Positions 1 to 8,325 of a stretch of 64,000 nucleotides of DNA are shown one piece after another. The position numbers were made by a program, and so were the translations under genes. The DNA is taken from positions 570,501 to 634,500 of the forward strand of contig NZ_CP102428.1 in assembly GCF_024652905.1 (NCBI RefSeq), read 5' to 3'. Source of the DNA: Pseudomonas oryzihabitans (GTDB lineage Bacteria > Pseudomonadota > Gammaproteobacteria > Pseudomonadales > Pseudomonadaceae). The notes beneath the pieces were generated by a model, which saw only the letters and a program-made list of their open reading frames with translations, had not been told where the DNA came from and made no database searches. The first letter of the stretch is position 1. The number at the start of each line of letters is the position of its first letter.

Positions 1-159
1 GAGCGTTTCGAGCCAGGTGGAGCCTTCGCCGCGCGAGGGCGCCTGAGCGCTGGGTAACGCGGCTTGGCTGACGGCCGGCAGCAAGGCCAGGCTGGCTACC
101 GCAGAAGTGAAGCATTTGGCGCGAGCGCCGAGGGTGAACAGACGTTTGAGGGACAGCAT
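1..159 (-). CDS. ICE conjugation membrane protein, TIGR03745-like (3' end outside window)
   Basis: Only the first 53 codons are present; the gene runs off the left edge. The N-terminus is a signal peptide (LKRLF, a hydrophobic stretch, then a likely cut after SQA) followed by ALPSAQAPSRGEGSTW. A short secreted leader followed by a Gly/Ser/Pro stretch is typical of the small inner-membrane proteins called TIGR03745 in PFGI/SXT-TOL type ICEs. A strong GAGGAGA ribosome site precedes the ATG. It follows the TIGR03758-like and RAQPRD genes, as in that ICE family, and is likely a subunit of the mating-pair channel. Family assignment rests on position and N-terminus only. Confidence 0.7.
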   Translation of the reverse strand, partial: MLSLKRLFTLGARAKCFTSAVASLALLPAVSQAALPSAQAPSRGEGSTWLETL

Positions 160-179
160 GGATTTCTCCTCGAGGGGGG

Positions 180-419
180 TTAATGCAAGATCAGCCAGGA
201 CAGGACGAAGTAGAGGAGCAGCCCCTTGATGAGGGCGCCCTTGGCCGCGGCGGGTTTGAGGTTCTGATTCGCCCAGCCCTTGTAGAGGCTGATGGCGAGC
301 CAGGCGAACCAGAGGGTGGTGACGGCCATGGCCGCGGAGAGCCAGAACAGGTTGCTGGCTGAAGGCGGTATGCCACTCGCCGCCTGAAAGGCAGCGGTTT
401 GCGCAGCGGTCATGCTCAT
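180..419 (-). CDS. ICE conjugation membrane protein, TIGR03758-like
   Basis: A 79-residue protein with two predicted membrane segments, LFWLSAAMAVTTLWFAWLAI near the middle and LIKGLLLYFVLSWLIL at the C-terminus, joined by a short basic loop. Length, topology and position between the RAQPRD protein and the TIGR03745-like protein match the PFL_4701/TIGR03758 family of ICE conjugation clusters. The start overlaps the stop of the upstream gene (ATGA), so the two are probably translationally coupled. Its exact role in the mating channel is unknown. Confidence 0.8.
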   Translation of the reverse strand: MSMTAAQTAAFQAASGIPPSASNLFWLSAAMAVTTLWFAWLAISLYKGWANQNLKPAAAKGALIKGLLLYFVLSWLILH

Positions 420-769
420 GGCTGGGCGCCTTCGCGCTGGTACTGACCGGAGAGTTCGGCTGCATCGCGTGGCTGCGCGCGGCTCGGTGCCAGATAGTCC
501 TGCAGGCCCTGACGGATTCGCGCAATGTCAGCGGCTAGGCGGTTGTAGTCCAGGCGGTAACGGGTGCTGCCATCGCTGGGCAACTCGGCACTGCGCCGGG
601 CGACGGCCTCGACAGCGTTGAGCTGCCTAATCATCACGTCGACGTTGGCCTGCTCGGAGGCGGTGCCAGCGGCCTGGGCCTGACTCGTCAGGATCCCGAG
701 CGCGATGGCCAGACTGCCGGCAACGGCGAAGCGGCGGGTTGGCGTGCGAGGGTAGGAGGACAGTTTCAC
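416..769 (-). CDS. ICE RAQPRD-family exported protein
   Basis: A 117-residue protein with a signal peptide (basic start, AVAGSLAIALGIL core, cut near QAQA) and a helical mature part. The C-terminal region carries the literal SRAQPRD motif that names the family (TIGR01690), a small periplasmic protein found only in conjugation clusters of PFGI/TOL-type ICEs. The start codon read here is GTG (767-769), chosen because it gives a complete signal peptide; no strong ribosome site is seen. It heads a tight operon running off the left edge. A leader sequence shared with the gene starting at 9779 lies just upstream. Confidence 0.88.
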   Translation of the reverse strand: MKLSSYPRTPTRRFAVAGSLAIALGILTSQAQAAGTASEQANVDVMIRQLNAVEAVARRSAELPSDGSTRYRLDYNRLAADIARIRQGLQDYLAPSRAQPRDAAELSGQYQREGAQP

Positions 770-799
770 AGCGGGGGCCCTGGGCTAGCGGGTTGATGC

Positions 800-842
800 C
801 GCACAGGATGCCGAGGGCCGTAGGCGAGGTCAGCGGGAAACC
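800..842 (-). promoter_or_regulatory. shared leader sequence, copy 1 (upstream of RAQPRD gene)
   Basis: On the minus strand this segment reads GGTTTCCCGCTGACC, then a variable part, then GGCATCCTGTGCG, and ends about 30 nt before the RAQPRD start. The same two blocks in the same order occur at 9789-9843, before the first gene of the other conjugation operon. It could be a common regulator-binding site or an RNA leader. Nothing else in the window shares it that I could find. Confidence 0.5.
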
Positions 843-877
843 ATTACTGCACTCAAATAGGTTGCAAACCCGCTTGG

Positions 878-1207
878 TTACTGGCTTCCGATCGGGACGA
901 TGAGTCGCTTGAAAAACAGCAGAAAGCCGGTAGCCACCGCGTAGCCAACGCCCCAGCCCTGGTTTCCCTGGGCAGTCTGCTGGCCGACCTGGGCGCGGCC
1001 TTCCAGTACCGGCTGCACGCTGACTAGCTCCCAGCCGTCAGCGCCGAGAGCCTGCAGCCGTGTCTGTCGCTCGGGATCGGCGAGAAAGGCGGCGATATCG
1101 GGGGTACCGGTTTGCACCTCTTGCTTGAACAACAGCCAGCCGCGTTCTTGGACACGGTAGGTGAGGGGAGCGAATTCGGTGTGGTATTCGAAGCGGGCAG
1201 GGGACAT
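878..1207 (-). CDS. DUF4177-like small protein
   Basis: A 109-residue protein. The middle contains GADGWELVSVQPVL and the C-terminus ends in a hydrophobic stretch (GYAVATGFLLFFKR). This pattern of a GWELV core followed by an aromatic, Lys/Arg-ended tail is typical of DUF4177-type proteins of unknown function. It precedes the RAQPRD operon on the same strand, about 110 nt away. It starts at ATG 1207 with GGAG-like sequence upstream. Function unknown. Confidence 0.6.
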   Translation of the reverse strand: MSPARFEYHTEFAPLTYRVQERGWLLFKQEVQTGTPDIAAFLADPERQTRLQALGADGWELVSVQPVLEGRAQVGQQTAQGNQGWGVGYAVATGFLLFFKRLIVPIGSQ

Positions 1208-1356
1208 GGACGGCTCCAGTTCGATGGGCTTGTCATCTTCGAACTGGCCTCATTGCCCTTACGAGGTAAAACCGTATTCAAGTCCTAAACGGTTACAGCT
1301 GGGTGACGAACGAAACCGCCGCCTATGCTGTCGTTAGGAAAATCACGGGAGGTTGT

Positions 1357-1668
1357 ATGACCGAGATTGCGTTTCTCCCCGAAGATGCCAAACAACGCTG
1401 GCAGGACCTGACTCATGCAATGGCCGTCATGGGCCTTGGGCATCTGGCCAGGCTGTACGGCCAGCTTGAGGGCTACATCATGGCACTGCTCGACTTCGAG
1501 CAAATCACTGCGCCGCAGGGTAAACAACTCCTCAAGGCAGCGGCCGATCTCTTCGGTCATTGCCGGTCTGAATACTTGAAGCATAAGCAGAAGCCACGTC
1601 GACATATCGCTGGTGCGGTCGCAGAAAGAGTCAGGCGATCAAAAGGGAAGCGACCGCTGCTGGGCTAA
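1357..1668 (+). CDS. hypothetical protein (cargo)
   Basis: A 103-residue protein of mostly helical composition with a very basic C-terminus (HKQKPRRHIAGAVAERVRRSKGKR). I place the start at 1357, not at the longer upstream start, because GGGAGG lies 7 nt before this ATG. It is the only plus-strand gene in the left 9.8 kb and lies between conjugation genes, so it is probably cargo. I recognise no family. The basic tail could bind nucleic acid, but that is only a guess. Confidence 0.55.
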   Translation: MTEIAFLPEDAKQRWQDLTHAMAVMGLGHLARLYGQLEGYIMALLDFEQITAPQGKQLLKAAADLFGHCRSEYLKHKQKPRRHIAGAVAERVRRSKGKRPLLG

Positions 1669-1679
1669 GCTTTCCTATA

Positions 1680-2342
1680 TCAGGCTGATGCTGGACCTCC
1701 GTTACGGCTGTAATCTGTGAGGCCATCGATTAGCTCGTCAGCGAACACCGAGCGATCCACCACTTTGAGCACGCCCCGCTTGGTTACAGGGTCGAATCTG
1801 CAGATGCGCCAAAAGCCGTGGCCTTCGCCGAAGTCGATGAATACGGGTACGGTTGTATGCCATCGGGCGAACAGTTTGCTCCTGCTGAACCAATGCAGGC
1901 TTGCGAAGCCGTTACCGTCTACACGGCTTCTGGACGTCCCGAAATTCGACTGATCGAGTTCATTTCTGGTTCCGTCGATCACCCAAACCATGCGCTGGTA
2001 AAATTGTTCCCTCAGCTTAACTTCGGCGGGATCAATCGAGGATCGTTGAAATTCCACGACGACGCCATGCGCCGTTTTGACGTCAGCAATGTGTTTTTCC
2101 CCACTCGCGCTGTCATGCAAGATCGTTTCCTGCCATTCGACTGGAAATCGATTTTTCCACGCTCGGTGCCATTCCGTTTCGGCTTCCCACCATCTATCGC
2201 AGTTTGCAAGCGAGCGGTGCGCCCAGTGCCAGACAACGTGCTTCCCGCATTTTGCGATGACCTCTTCCCCGCAACCTCGGCAGATACCTCTCCGCTTGGG
2301 CTGGGCTTCTGATCGAGTGCCGTCCACGTTGGCAAAGCGCAT
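1680..2342 (-). CDS. CoiA-like competence/nuclease-family protein
   Basis: A 220-residue protein. The N-terminus has a zinc-type CRGCGEEV...KCGKHVVWHWAH region, followed by ETEWHRAWKNRFP and then EKHIADVKT...VVVEFQRSSID. The HWAH, E-x-WH-x-WK and IADV/VEFQ...I motifs, in that order, define CoiA-like proteins, which have a restriction-endonuclease-like core with D and E-x-Q as probable metal ligands. It lies next to a UvrD-type helicase inside the conjugation cluster, and both read in the same direction, so they may act together on DNA. The substrate is unknown. Confidence 0.75.
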   Translation of the reverse strand: MRFANVDGTRSEAQPKRRGICRGCGEEVIAKCGKHVVWHWAHRSLANCDRWWEAETEWHRAWKNRFPVEWQETILHDSASGEKHIADVKTAHGVVVEFQRSSIDPAEVKLREQFYQRMVWVIDGTRNELDQSNFGTSRSRVDGNGFASLHWFSRSKLFARWHTTVPVFIDFGEGHGFWRICRFDPVTKRGVLKVVDRSVFADELIDGLTDYSRNGGPASA

Positions 2343-2368
2343 TTGATGGTTCTTCCTAAAGGGGGGGC

Positions 2369-3826
2369 TTACGTGGCGATGCTGCCATGCGTTTCCTTGT
2401 ACCTCTGCATGATATCGATGACCAGCGAGTTCAACGCCAGGATCTGCATAGCCCGGGTCACAGACACGTATAGCAGGTTCAGCTCATCGTCGCGGCTGGC
2501 CCGGTCAGTCTCCGGCGCGAGGGGATCCGCACTGAAATCTTCGTACAGCCCCACGAAGTCCCACTCGAGGCCCTTGGCTTTGTGCGCGGTCGTCAAGGTG
2601 ACTGTAGCGTCTAGTTCGCTGGCCACCGCGCAGCGCCGCAGCTGCTCGATGCGCTTTGGCAGGTCGAAATAGGCCTCGATGATCCGCACCGAGCGCTGCA
2701 TCTCCGGATCCTGAGTAGCCTTGGCGATCTCTTGGTACTGCTCGAAGTCACGGTAGTCGCGCAAGAGCTTCTTCTGCTGCACCAGGTCATTGCGACCTCG
2801 GCTGAACTGGAACAGGTCCTCGAGCTCGCGCAGCGAGTAGCTGTCGATCCCGCCAATCCAGAACATGCGGTGACCACCTTGCTTCTCCAGGCGCAGGGCG
2901 TTCTCGATCACGCCGCTTACGGTGCGATGCAACCAGGTTCGGTGGGCAAGGTCCTCGGGCAGCGATCGCTTGACCAGGGTGCGCTGGCCGAGCCCCTGCA
3001 GCTTCACCGTCTCGCCCTTGAACGACAGGATGACGTTGGCCACGTGGGCGACGGCCGGGCCGAAGCGGAATGACTGGGTCAGGTAGTGCTTCTCGGCGTC
3101 CGCCATCCAGGTCGCGCTGAGGGCATCCTGGGCACCACGAAAGCGGTAGAGCTGCTGGTGGCGATCGCCGACCATGACCTGGATGGTGCGCTGCCGCTGC
3201 ACCAGGTCGGCGATTACCGGGTTCACGTCCTGGCCCTCATCGAGCAGGATGGCGCCGAAGCGGTTGGACAGGTCCGGGCGGCTCATCTGGTAGAGCTTGA
3301 GATAGCCGTCGTGGGTGATCTGCACGCCGGCGTCCTGCAGGTCGATCATGCGCTTCCAGACACTGATGGCCATGCCCACCACCTGGGTGATCCGCCGCTC
3401 CTGCAGCGGCGTCAGGCCGCGGCCTTCGTAGCGGGTGAAGTGGCGACCGTCCAGGGCCATGTCGGCGCTGGCCATGAAGGTGTTGAGGGTGTTGACCACG
3501 TCCCTGGCCAGCTCCCAGTCCTGGGTATCCAGCACCCGGGCGACCTCGGTGATGCGCAGGTTGCCGGCCTGCTTGTGTTGGTACTGGGTGCCATAGACGG
3601 CATAGGCGAGGCCGTGGGCGGTCTTGCAGGTGACGTTGCGCGGAAAGCGATTCTTCGCCGCCATCTCCACCGACTTGTTATAGCAGAGGTACAGCATCTT
3701 CACGTCAGCATGGGCGCTGGCGTAGCCCACCAGCGTGGTGGTCTTGCCGGTGCCGGCAAAGGCCTGGATCAGCAGCTTGCGCGCGTTTGACGCGATGGCG
3801 GGGGCTTGCTCAGGGGTCCACTGCAT
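2369..3826 (-). CDS. UvrD/Rep-like superfamily 1 DNA helicase
   Basis: A 485-residue SF1 helicase. Walker A is AFAGTGKTT at residues 22-30. Further on are YNKSV (motif Ia region), LLDEGQDVN (motif II, DExQ), VGDRHQQLYRFRGA (motif III), LTTAHKAKGLEWD (motif V) and LLYVSVTRA (motif VI). It is shorter than UvrD (about 720 aa), so accessory domains are reduced. Such compact helicases occur as ICE and plasmid cargo, sometimes beside nucleases; here the CoiA-like gene follows 26 nt downstream. A role in DNA repair, transfer or defence is inference. Confidence 0.85.
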   Translation of the reverse strand: MQWTPEQAPAIASNARKLLIQAFAGTGKTTTLVGYASAHADVKMLYLCYNKSVEMAAKNRFPRNVTCKTAHGLAYAVYGTQYQHKQAGNLRITEVARVLDTQDWELARDVVNTLNTFMASADMALDGRHFTRYEGRGLTPLQERRITQVVGMAISVWKRMIDLQDAGVQITHDGYLKLYQMSRPDLSNRFGAILLDEGQDVNPVIADLVQRQRTIQVMVGDRHQQLYRFRGAQDALSATWMADAEKHYLTQSFRFGPAVAHVANVILSFKGETVKLQGLGQRTLVKRSLPEDLAHRTWLHRTVSGVIENALRLEKQGGHRMFWIGGIDSYSLRELEDLFQFSRGRNDLVQQKKLLRDYRDFEQYQEIAKATQDPEMQRSVRIIEAYFDLPKRIEQLRRCAVASELDATVTLTTAHKAKGLEWDFVGLYEDFSADPLAPETDRASRDDELNLLYVSVTRAMQILALNSLVIDIMQRYKETHGSIAT

Positions 3827-3934
3827 GGGGTAACTCCGGATCGGCTGGGACAGGGATTCAATACCACCCCTGCATATTGATGGGCATGACGGCGCTCCTT
3901 GTGGCCAGGGTGCGGCCGCGGAGCAGGCCAGCGG

Positions 3935-4681
3935 CTACAGGTACTTCTTGAACGAGGCGGTCGTGAGGTTCACCGACAAGGCCAGCAGCGCTGCACACGG
4001 CAGCAGCACCAGGAGTGGGCTCACGCTGAACGGCAAGGCGATGTAGAGCGACCAGGGCAGCAGGGCCAGCGGCAACATGGTGCTGCGGGCCTTGTGGTAG
4101 AAGTAGCTCGACTCGCGGCCCGCGCTGAACTTGCGGATGTCCCGCCTCACCAGGCCGTCGATGAAGCCAACTAGAGCGGCCATAGCGAAGAGCGGCACGG
4201 CGAGCACCAAGATCACCAGGCGCACGCAGAACACCAACACAGTGAAAAGGGCGGACAGGCCGTAGGTCTGCACCGTGGTGATGCCTTGCGCGGCCATGTA
4301 GCGCAGATCCAACTCGCCACGTGGGCCGGCGGCAGCCAGCTGCTGCATCCCGGTCAGCCAGTGGACCAACCCCGTCTTCACGAACAGCCAGTCATAGAGC
4401 AGCCCTACCAGCCAGGTCGCGGTGTGCCCGGGCTCCTGGACCACAACGCTGGACAGGAATCCCTGGGACAGCCAGGCCAGTTCGTGATCGAGCATGCCCT
4501 TGGCGTGGTGCCAGCCGGCCTCTGGCCAGAGGAAGTAGAGGCAGAGCCAGTCGACCAGGATGGCGCCGCCCAGGGACAGGAACATCACGCCGATGAAGTG
4601 GAAGGGGAAGCTGAGCACCGACCCGATGAAGGTCTGCTCCTTGACCTGTTGCTGTTGGGCGCGCTGAGCGACGTCGGCCAT
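3935..4681 (-). CDS. ICE conjugation membrane protein, TIGR03747-like
   Basis: A 248-residue integral membrane protein. A short N-terminal QQQQVKEQTF segment precedes hydrophobic stretches around residues 25-50, 130-170 and 195-235; these are interrupted by FIDGLVRRDIRKFSAGRESSY, a sequence I associate with the TIGR03747 (PFL_4697) ICE family. It lies directly downstream of traD, as in PFGI-1-type ICEs, and probably works with the coupling protein at the inner membrane. The expected next genes (RAQPRD and others) are displaced by the helicase/CoiA cargo. Confidence 0.85.
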   Translation of the reverse strand: MADVAQRAQQQQVKEQTFIGSVLSFPFHFIGVMFLSLGGAILVDWLCLYFLWPEAGWHHAKGMLDHELAWLSQGFLSSVVVQEPGHTATWLVGLLYDWLFVKTGLVHWLTGMQQLAAAGPRGELDLRYMAAQGITTVQTYGLSALFTVLVFCVRLVILVLAVPLFAMAALVGFIDGLVRRDIRKFSAGRESSYFYHKARSTMLPLALLPWSLYIALPFSVSPLLVLLPCAALLALSVNLTTASFKKYL

Positions 4682-4721
4682 TAGCGGCCTCCTCTGGGGT
4701 GCTCGTGGTCAAGGATGGTGG

Positions 4722-6980
4722 TCATGCCGCGTCCTCCGATCCCTGTGTCATCTTCTTGAAGTCGTCTTGCAGATCCAGCGGCAGATCGTCCGCGACATGG
4801 CGCTGGCCAGGCGCCTCCCACCATTCGCTGCCGTTGGCTTGGCCAACCTCGTAAGACTTGCGCATCTTGGCCGCCAGCTCCTGCAGACTGGCCGGCATGA
4901 CCTCATCAGGGTCGTTCGCCGGTAGTGGTAGGCGAATTTTCCAGAGGTTGCCGCCCTCCATCAGGGCGAAGCATTGACCTTTTGGTAGGCCGATGATGTG
5001 CGCCGGTTCCAGCATGGGCACACTGGTAGCGCTGACCTGGTCGTGGGTATTGGACGTGAACGCCGTCTTGCCGTTGACGGCATCGCTCGCGCTGCTCGCC
5101 GGCGTCGCCGTGAACACTTGCACCTTGGGTAGCTGATTGGTGAGCAGCTCGGCCGTTGCCGTCTCACGAACCCGCAGCATGAGCAGGTTGTTGAAGTTAC
5201 CGATTACCTGCCCGGCTTTGGCACGGTTGCCGATCCTGGCCTCGATGTCGGACAGGGTCTGGGTGTAGGCCGTCACCTGCATGCCGGCGCCGCCGCCCTT
5301 GTTGATCATGGGGATGAACTCGTCGCCGATGAGCTCGTTGAATTCGTCGCAGTGCAAGTTGATGGTGACCTTACCGCTCGAGCCCCCAGGCAACCCATCA
5401 TCGATGCCGTACTTGTAGATATGGCCCGCCACCGAGACCAGGTCGGAGAACATCGAGTTGCCAACCGCCGCGGCGACCTCGGTGTCGGACAGGGCGTCCA
5501 GGCCGACGTAGACCACCGCGCGCTTTCTCACCACCTGCATCCAGTCGAAGATCGGGCGTGGGTCGTTGACATCCTGGTAGTCCGGCGAGATCAGCTCAGC
5601 CATACGGCCAGTGGTGAGCTTCTCCAGCAGCGGCAGGAGCGAGGCGACAATCTTGTCGAAGTAGGTCTTGTCGTAGCGCACTGCGCTGCGCAGGCCATCC
5701 ATGACCGGATCCGTCACGCGGGTCTGGTTCAGGTACTGGTCAATGGCGATCACGCGCAGTGGCCGGCCCTTCATGTTGAAGGGCACATTCTTGTCGTTGA
5801 GCTTGCTCTCGATGAAGATGATCTTCTCCCAGGCCTTGGGATCATTCTCATCGAAGTATTTCTGGGCGTACTCCAGGAACAGCCCTTCAATATTGATTAC
5901 GTGCTGCTGAATCTGCAGGTAGTCCGGGCGCCGGCCAAGGGCGACCAGGGCCCGGGCAATGATGTTGACGAATCGCCACGCGAACTCCTTGAACGCTGCC
6001 GAGTTGCCCTCGCTGGAGAGCTGGCCCGCGACGCGGGTGGCCACCTCGGAGATCCGACCAAAGCGGCCCACCGCGTTGTAGCGGGCGGACTGGTCTGGCC
6101 AGCCCAGATGGAAGACGTAGAATTCGTTCAAGCGGCCGGCTTGCTTGCAGTCGAGCCACATGCTCTTCAGTAGATCGGCATCGCCCTTGGGATCGATGAC
6201 GATGACGACCTCGTGTTCGTACTCGCTGTCATTGGCTGCATCGGACATATCGGCCGAGCGGCGGCGAGACCAGCGATGTGGTCGCTGGGTACGTCGTCCC
6301 ATCTGCACGGACGCCCGGCGCCGACGGCGCTTGCGACGGATGTCCTGGCTGATGAAGAGCTGAGCCGCGCGTGTCTTGCCCACCCGAGTGGTGCCCAGGA
6401 CGATGGTGTGACCCACCCGCTCGCCCAGCGGCAGGTTGACGTCGTGCTCGTCGGGTTCGATGCCGTGCAGCCGCGGTAGGCCGCCTACGGGTGGCAGCGG
6501 TCGGAAAGGGTTGCAGGGGTTGTCCCAGGCGGTGGCTTTGGCCAGCAGGGTGAGAGGGAAGGGCGCGAACTCCAGGCGCGCCTCGAAGCGCCGTGCCTTG
6601 TTGGTCCATTCCGACGGCTCGACATAGGGCGAGTACTGCGGCAGATAGGTGTCGACCAGGCGCTGGGTGTGCTTCTGCTCCCAGCGAAAGCCCTTGCCGA
6701 TGAACAAGCGCTCGTTGCTGACCGGGATCTCCTTGCTGGTCATGCTGTAGAACGACAGGCGCCGGATGTTGCGCCGGTAGCGCAGCACGCGTAGCGCCTG
6801 GCGAAAGCGGTAGGCACCAAATACCAGGAAGGCCACGGCTGTGACCAGGCCGAACAGCGGGGTCAGGGCGACGGCCCAGGGCGCGAACACGCATAGGAAG
6901 GCCATCGCCAGGCACACCTGCACCGTGTAGAGCTCCACCGCAGGCCGCAGCAGCGTGTCCAGGGCATGATTGCGGGCCAT
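4722..6980 (-). CDS. traD: TraD conjugative coupling ATPase, SXT/TOL subfamily
   Basis: A 752-residue type IV coupling protein (VirD4/TraD). Two membrane segments near the N-terminus (about 18-55) are followed by the ATPase domain. Walker A is GTTRVGKT at 196-203; Walker B is VVIVIDPKGD at 258-267. The opening LLRPAVELYTV is typical of PFGI/TOL TraD proteins. It pumps relaxosome-bound DNA into the mating channel at the inner membrane. An unusual run of Arg/Lys-rich sequence (about 214-243) lies between Walker A and B. Downstream come the TIGR03747 protein and upstream the TIGR03765-region genes, the normal ICE order. Confidence 0.95.
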   Translation of the reverse strand: MARNHALDTLLRPAVELYTVQVCLAMAFLCVFAPWAVALTPLFGLVTAVAFLVFGAYRFRQALRVLRYRRNIRRLSFYSMTSKEIPVSNERLFIGKGFRWEQKHTQRLVDTYLPQYSPYVEPSEWTNKARRFEARLEFAPFPLTLLAKATAWDNPCNPFRPLPPVGGLPRLHGIEPDEHDVNLPLGERVGHTIVLGTTRVGKTRAAQLFISQDIRRKRRRRRASVQMGRRTQRPHRWSRRRSADMSDAANDSEYEHEVVIVIDPKGDADLLKSMWLDCKQAGRLNEFYVFHLGWPDQSARYNAVGRFGRISEVATRVAGQLSSEGNSAAFKEFAWRFVNIIARALVALGRRPDYLQIQQHVINIEGLFLEYAQKYFDENDPKAWEKIIFIESKLNDKNVPFNMKGRPLRVIAIDQYLNQTRVTDPVMDGLRSAVRYDKTYFDKIVASLLPLLEKLTTGRMAELISPDYQDVNDPRPIFDWMQVVRKRAVVYVGLDALSDTEVAAAVGNSMFSDLVSVAGHIYKYGIDDGLPGGSSGKVTINLHCDEFNELIGDEFIPMINKGGGAGMQVTAYTQTLSDIEARIGNRAKAGQVIGNFNNLLMLRVRETATAELLTNQLPKVQVFTATPASSASDAVNGKTAFTSNTHDQVSATSVPMLEPAHIIGLPKGQCFALMEGGNLWKIRLPLPANDPDEVMPASLQELAAKMRKSYEVGQANGSEWWEAPGQRHVADDLPLDLQDDFKKMTQGSEDAA

Positions 6981-6982
6981 GG

Positions 6983-7240
6983 TCAGCGCTCCAGCTCGCC
7001 AGCGCCTGGCAGCGCCATGTCGGCGGCGTGCTCCTCGCGAATGGCTTCGGCCTCGCTGTGTGGAAGCGCTGCTTCGAAGCGCTCGCAGAGGGTCAGCTCA
7101 TCATCCAGCGAGCGGCCTGTGATCTCCCCGCCATGAAGGTCGATCAAGACGCCGAGGTCGCCTGCAAGGGCTTCGCGAGCGGCGGCTCCGGCGGGCATAC
7201 GGATCACCAGCGTCATATACGGGGATAGGGGGCTGGGCAT
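6983..7240 (-). CDS. small ICE protein upstream of traD, unknown
   Basis: An 85-residue soluble acidic protein, rich in Ala, Glu and Leu, with no membrane segment. It is packed between the TIGR03765-like gene (stop 7250) and traD (start 6980), with spacings under 10 nt, so it belongs to the same operon. A GGAGT ribosome site precedes the ATG. I recognise no family; the position suggests a conjugation accessory factor. Confidence 0.7.
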   Translation of the reverse strand: MPSPLSPYMTLVIRMPAGAAAREALAGDLGVLIDLHGGEITGRSLDDELTLCERFEAALPHSEAEAIREEHAADMALPGAGELER

Positions 7241-7249
7241 GAGGGACTC

Positions 7250-7750
7250 CTATTGCTCCAGAGCGGTGGGGGTGATGAGCACGGGGTAGTGGTTGAGCCC
7301 GAGGCGGGCAGCCAGGTCATCGCCGACGACGGGGCTGATGGCCAGCCCAGGGGCCCAGCTGCGGATCGCGGCCAGGCGCTCGGCGCTGGCCACATTGACC
7401 GCCAGGCCAGCGGCGCCGAGGCGCTGCAGAGTCTCGCCACGGCTTGCCAGCCACTGACGAGACAGGTCGTCATCACCGATCAGGAAAAACGGCTGCAGAC
7501 CCGGTGCGTTCAGTGCGCGCCCTTGGACGGTGCCGGGGGTGAGCCGTTGCGATCGCACGGGGAAGCCCAGGGCTTGGGCAGGCTCTGGCAGCGGTGCTTG
7601 CCGCTGTGCCTGTACCGGCTCCGGGTTCAGGCTCTGGTAGTAGGGCAGGGCAGAGACGCCGCCGCGGTCTTCGACCACGGTAAGACTGGCGGCCTGGGCG
7701 GCCAGCGGCAGGGTCACGGTCAGGATGAGGAGCGAGAGGATCTGCTTCAT
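7250..7750 (-). CDS. ICE exported protein, TIGR03765-like
   Basis: A 166-residue protein with a signal peptide (MKQILSLLILTVTLPLAAQA, cut before A-S-L-T). The mature part begins TVVEDRGGVSALPYYQSL and ends with a thioredoxin-like C-terminal half (ISPVVGDDLAARLGLNHYPVL) without cysteines. This fits the PFL_4695/TIGR03765 family of integrating conjugative elements. Its start overlaps the stop of the neighbouring transglycosylase gene by 4 nt (ATGA). It is likely periplasmic and part of mating-channel assembly. Confidence 0.82.
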   Translation of the reverse strand: MKQILSLLILTVTLPLAAQAASLTVVEDRGGVSALPYYQSLNPEPVQAQRQAPLPEPAQALGFPVRSQRLTPGTVQGRALNAPGLQPFFLIGDDDLSRQWLASRGETLQRLGAAGLAVNVASAERLAAIRSWAPGLAISPVVGDDLAARLGLNHYPVLITPTALEQ

Positions 7751-8325
7751 GGGTTCGAGGCCAGCAAGGTCACGCCGGTGACCCGGCTTAGGTGTTTGGC
7801 GAAAAGCTCGCGGTACTTGGCAGCGGGGGCGCCGCCAGCAGGACGGTGATAGCGGCCGGCGACGTTGATCCAGTCGCCGCCCTGGGCGCGTAGCTCGGCA
7901 AGCATCTGCGCTGCGACTTCCAGGTTTTTGTAGGGGTTGAGTGCCTCACAGGGCGAGACGCCGCGGCCGAAGCGATGGCCGTTCCAGCCCATGTTGACCT
8001 GGGCGATGCCGACGTCGACGCGCTTGGCGCCGGCGGTGCTCAGCGCGACCAATAGCGCAGTGCAGGCATCGGCGCGGGTGGCGAAGCGATAGCCCGCGCC
8101 GGCGACATTGAGCGTCCAGGGCCAGGGGATCAGTTGTGCGCCCCTGCCGCGCAGTCGGGTACCACTCTCCTGCAGGGCGACCGAGTACAGCACCTCGGAG
8201 GGGATGCCCGCCTGGTGGGCGGCCAGTTGATAGGCCGGGGGCGGTGTCTCGGAAGCCTCGGCGCCGATCGCAAGTGCCTGCAGGATCACACCGGCGCCGA
8301 GCACCTTGATCATTGCGGTAGCCAT
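7747..8325 (-). CDS. SLT-type lytic transglycosylase of the conjugation system
   Basis: A 192-residue protein with an N-terminal signal-like stretch (LGAGVILQALAIGAEA). The catalytic region contains SVALQESGTR, where the Glu of ALQESG is the expected acid, then VDVGIAQVNMGWNGHRF and NPYKNLEVAAQML, all standard soluble-lytic-transglycosylase motifs. It cuts peptidoglycan locally so the transfer apparatus can cross the wall. The gene overlaps both neighbours, showing an operon with the TIGR03759- and TIGR03765-like genes. Confidence 0.9.
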   Translation of the reverse strand: MATAMIKVLGAGVILQALAIGAEASETPPPAYQLAAHQAGIPSEVLYSVALQESGTRLRGRGAQLIPWPWTLNVAGAGYRFATRADACTALLVALSTAGAKRVDVGIAQVNMGWNGHRFGRGVSPCEALNPYKNLEVAAQMLAELRAQGGDWINVAGRYHRPAGGAPAAKYRELFAKHLSRVTGVTLLASNP

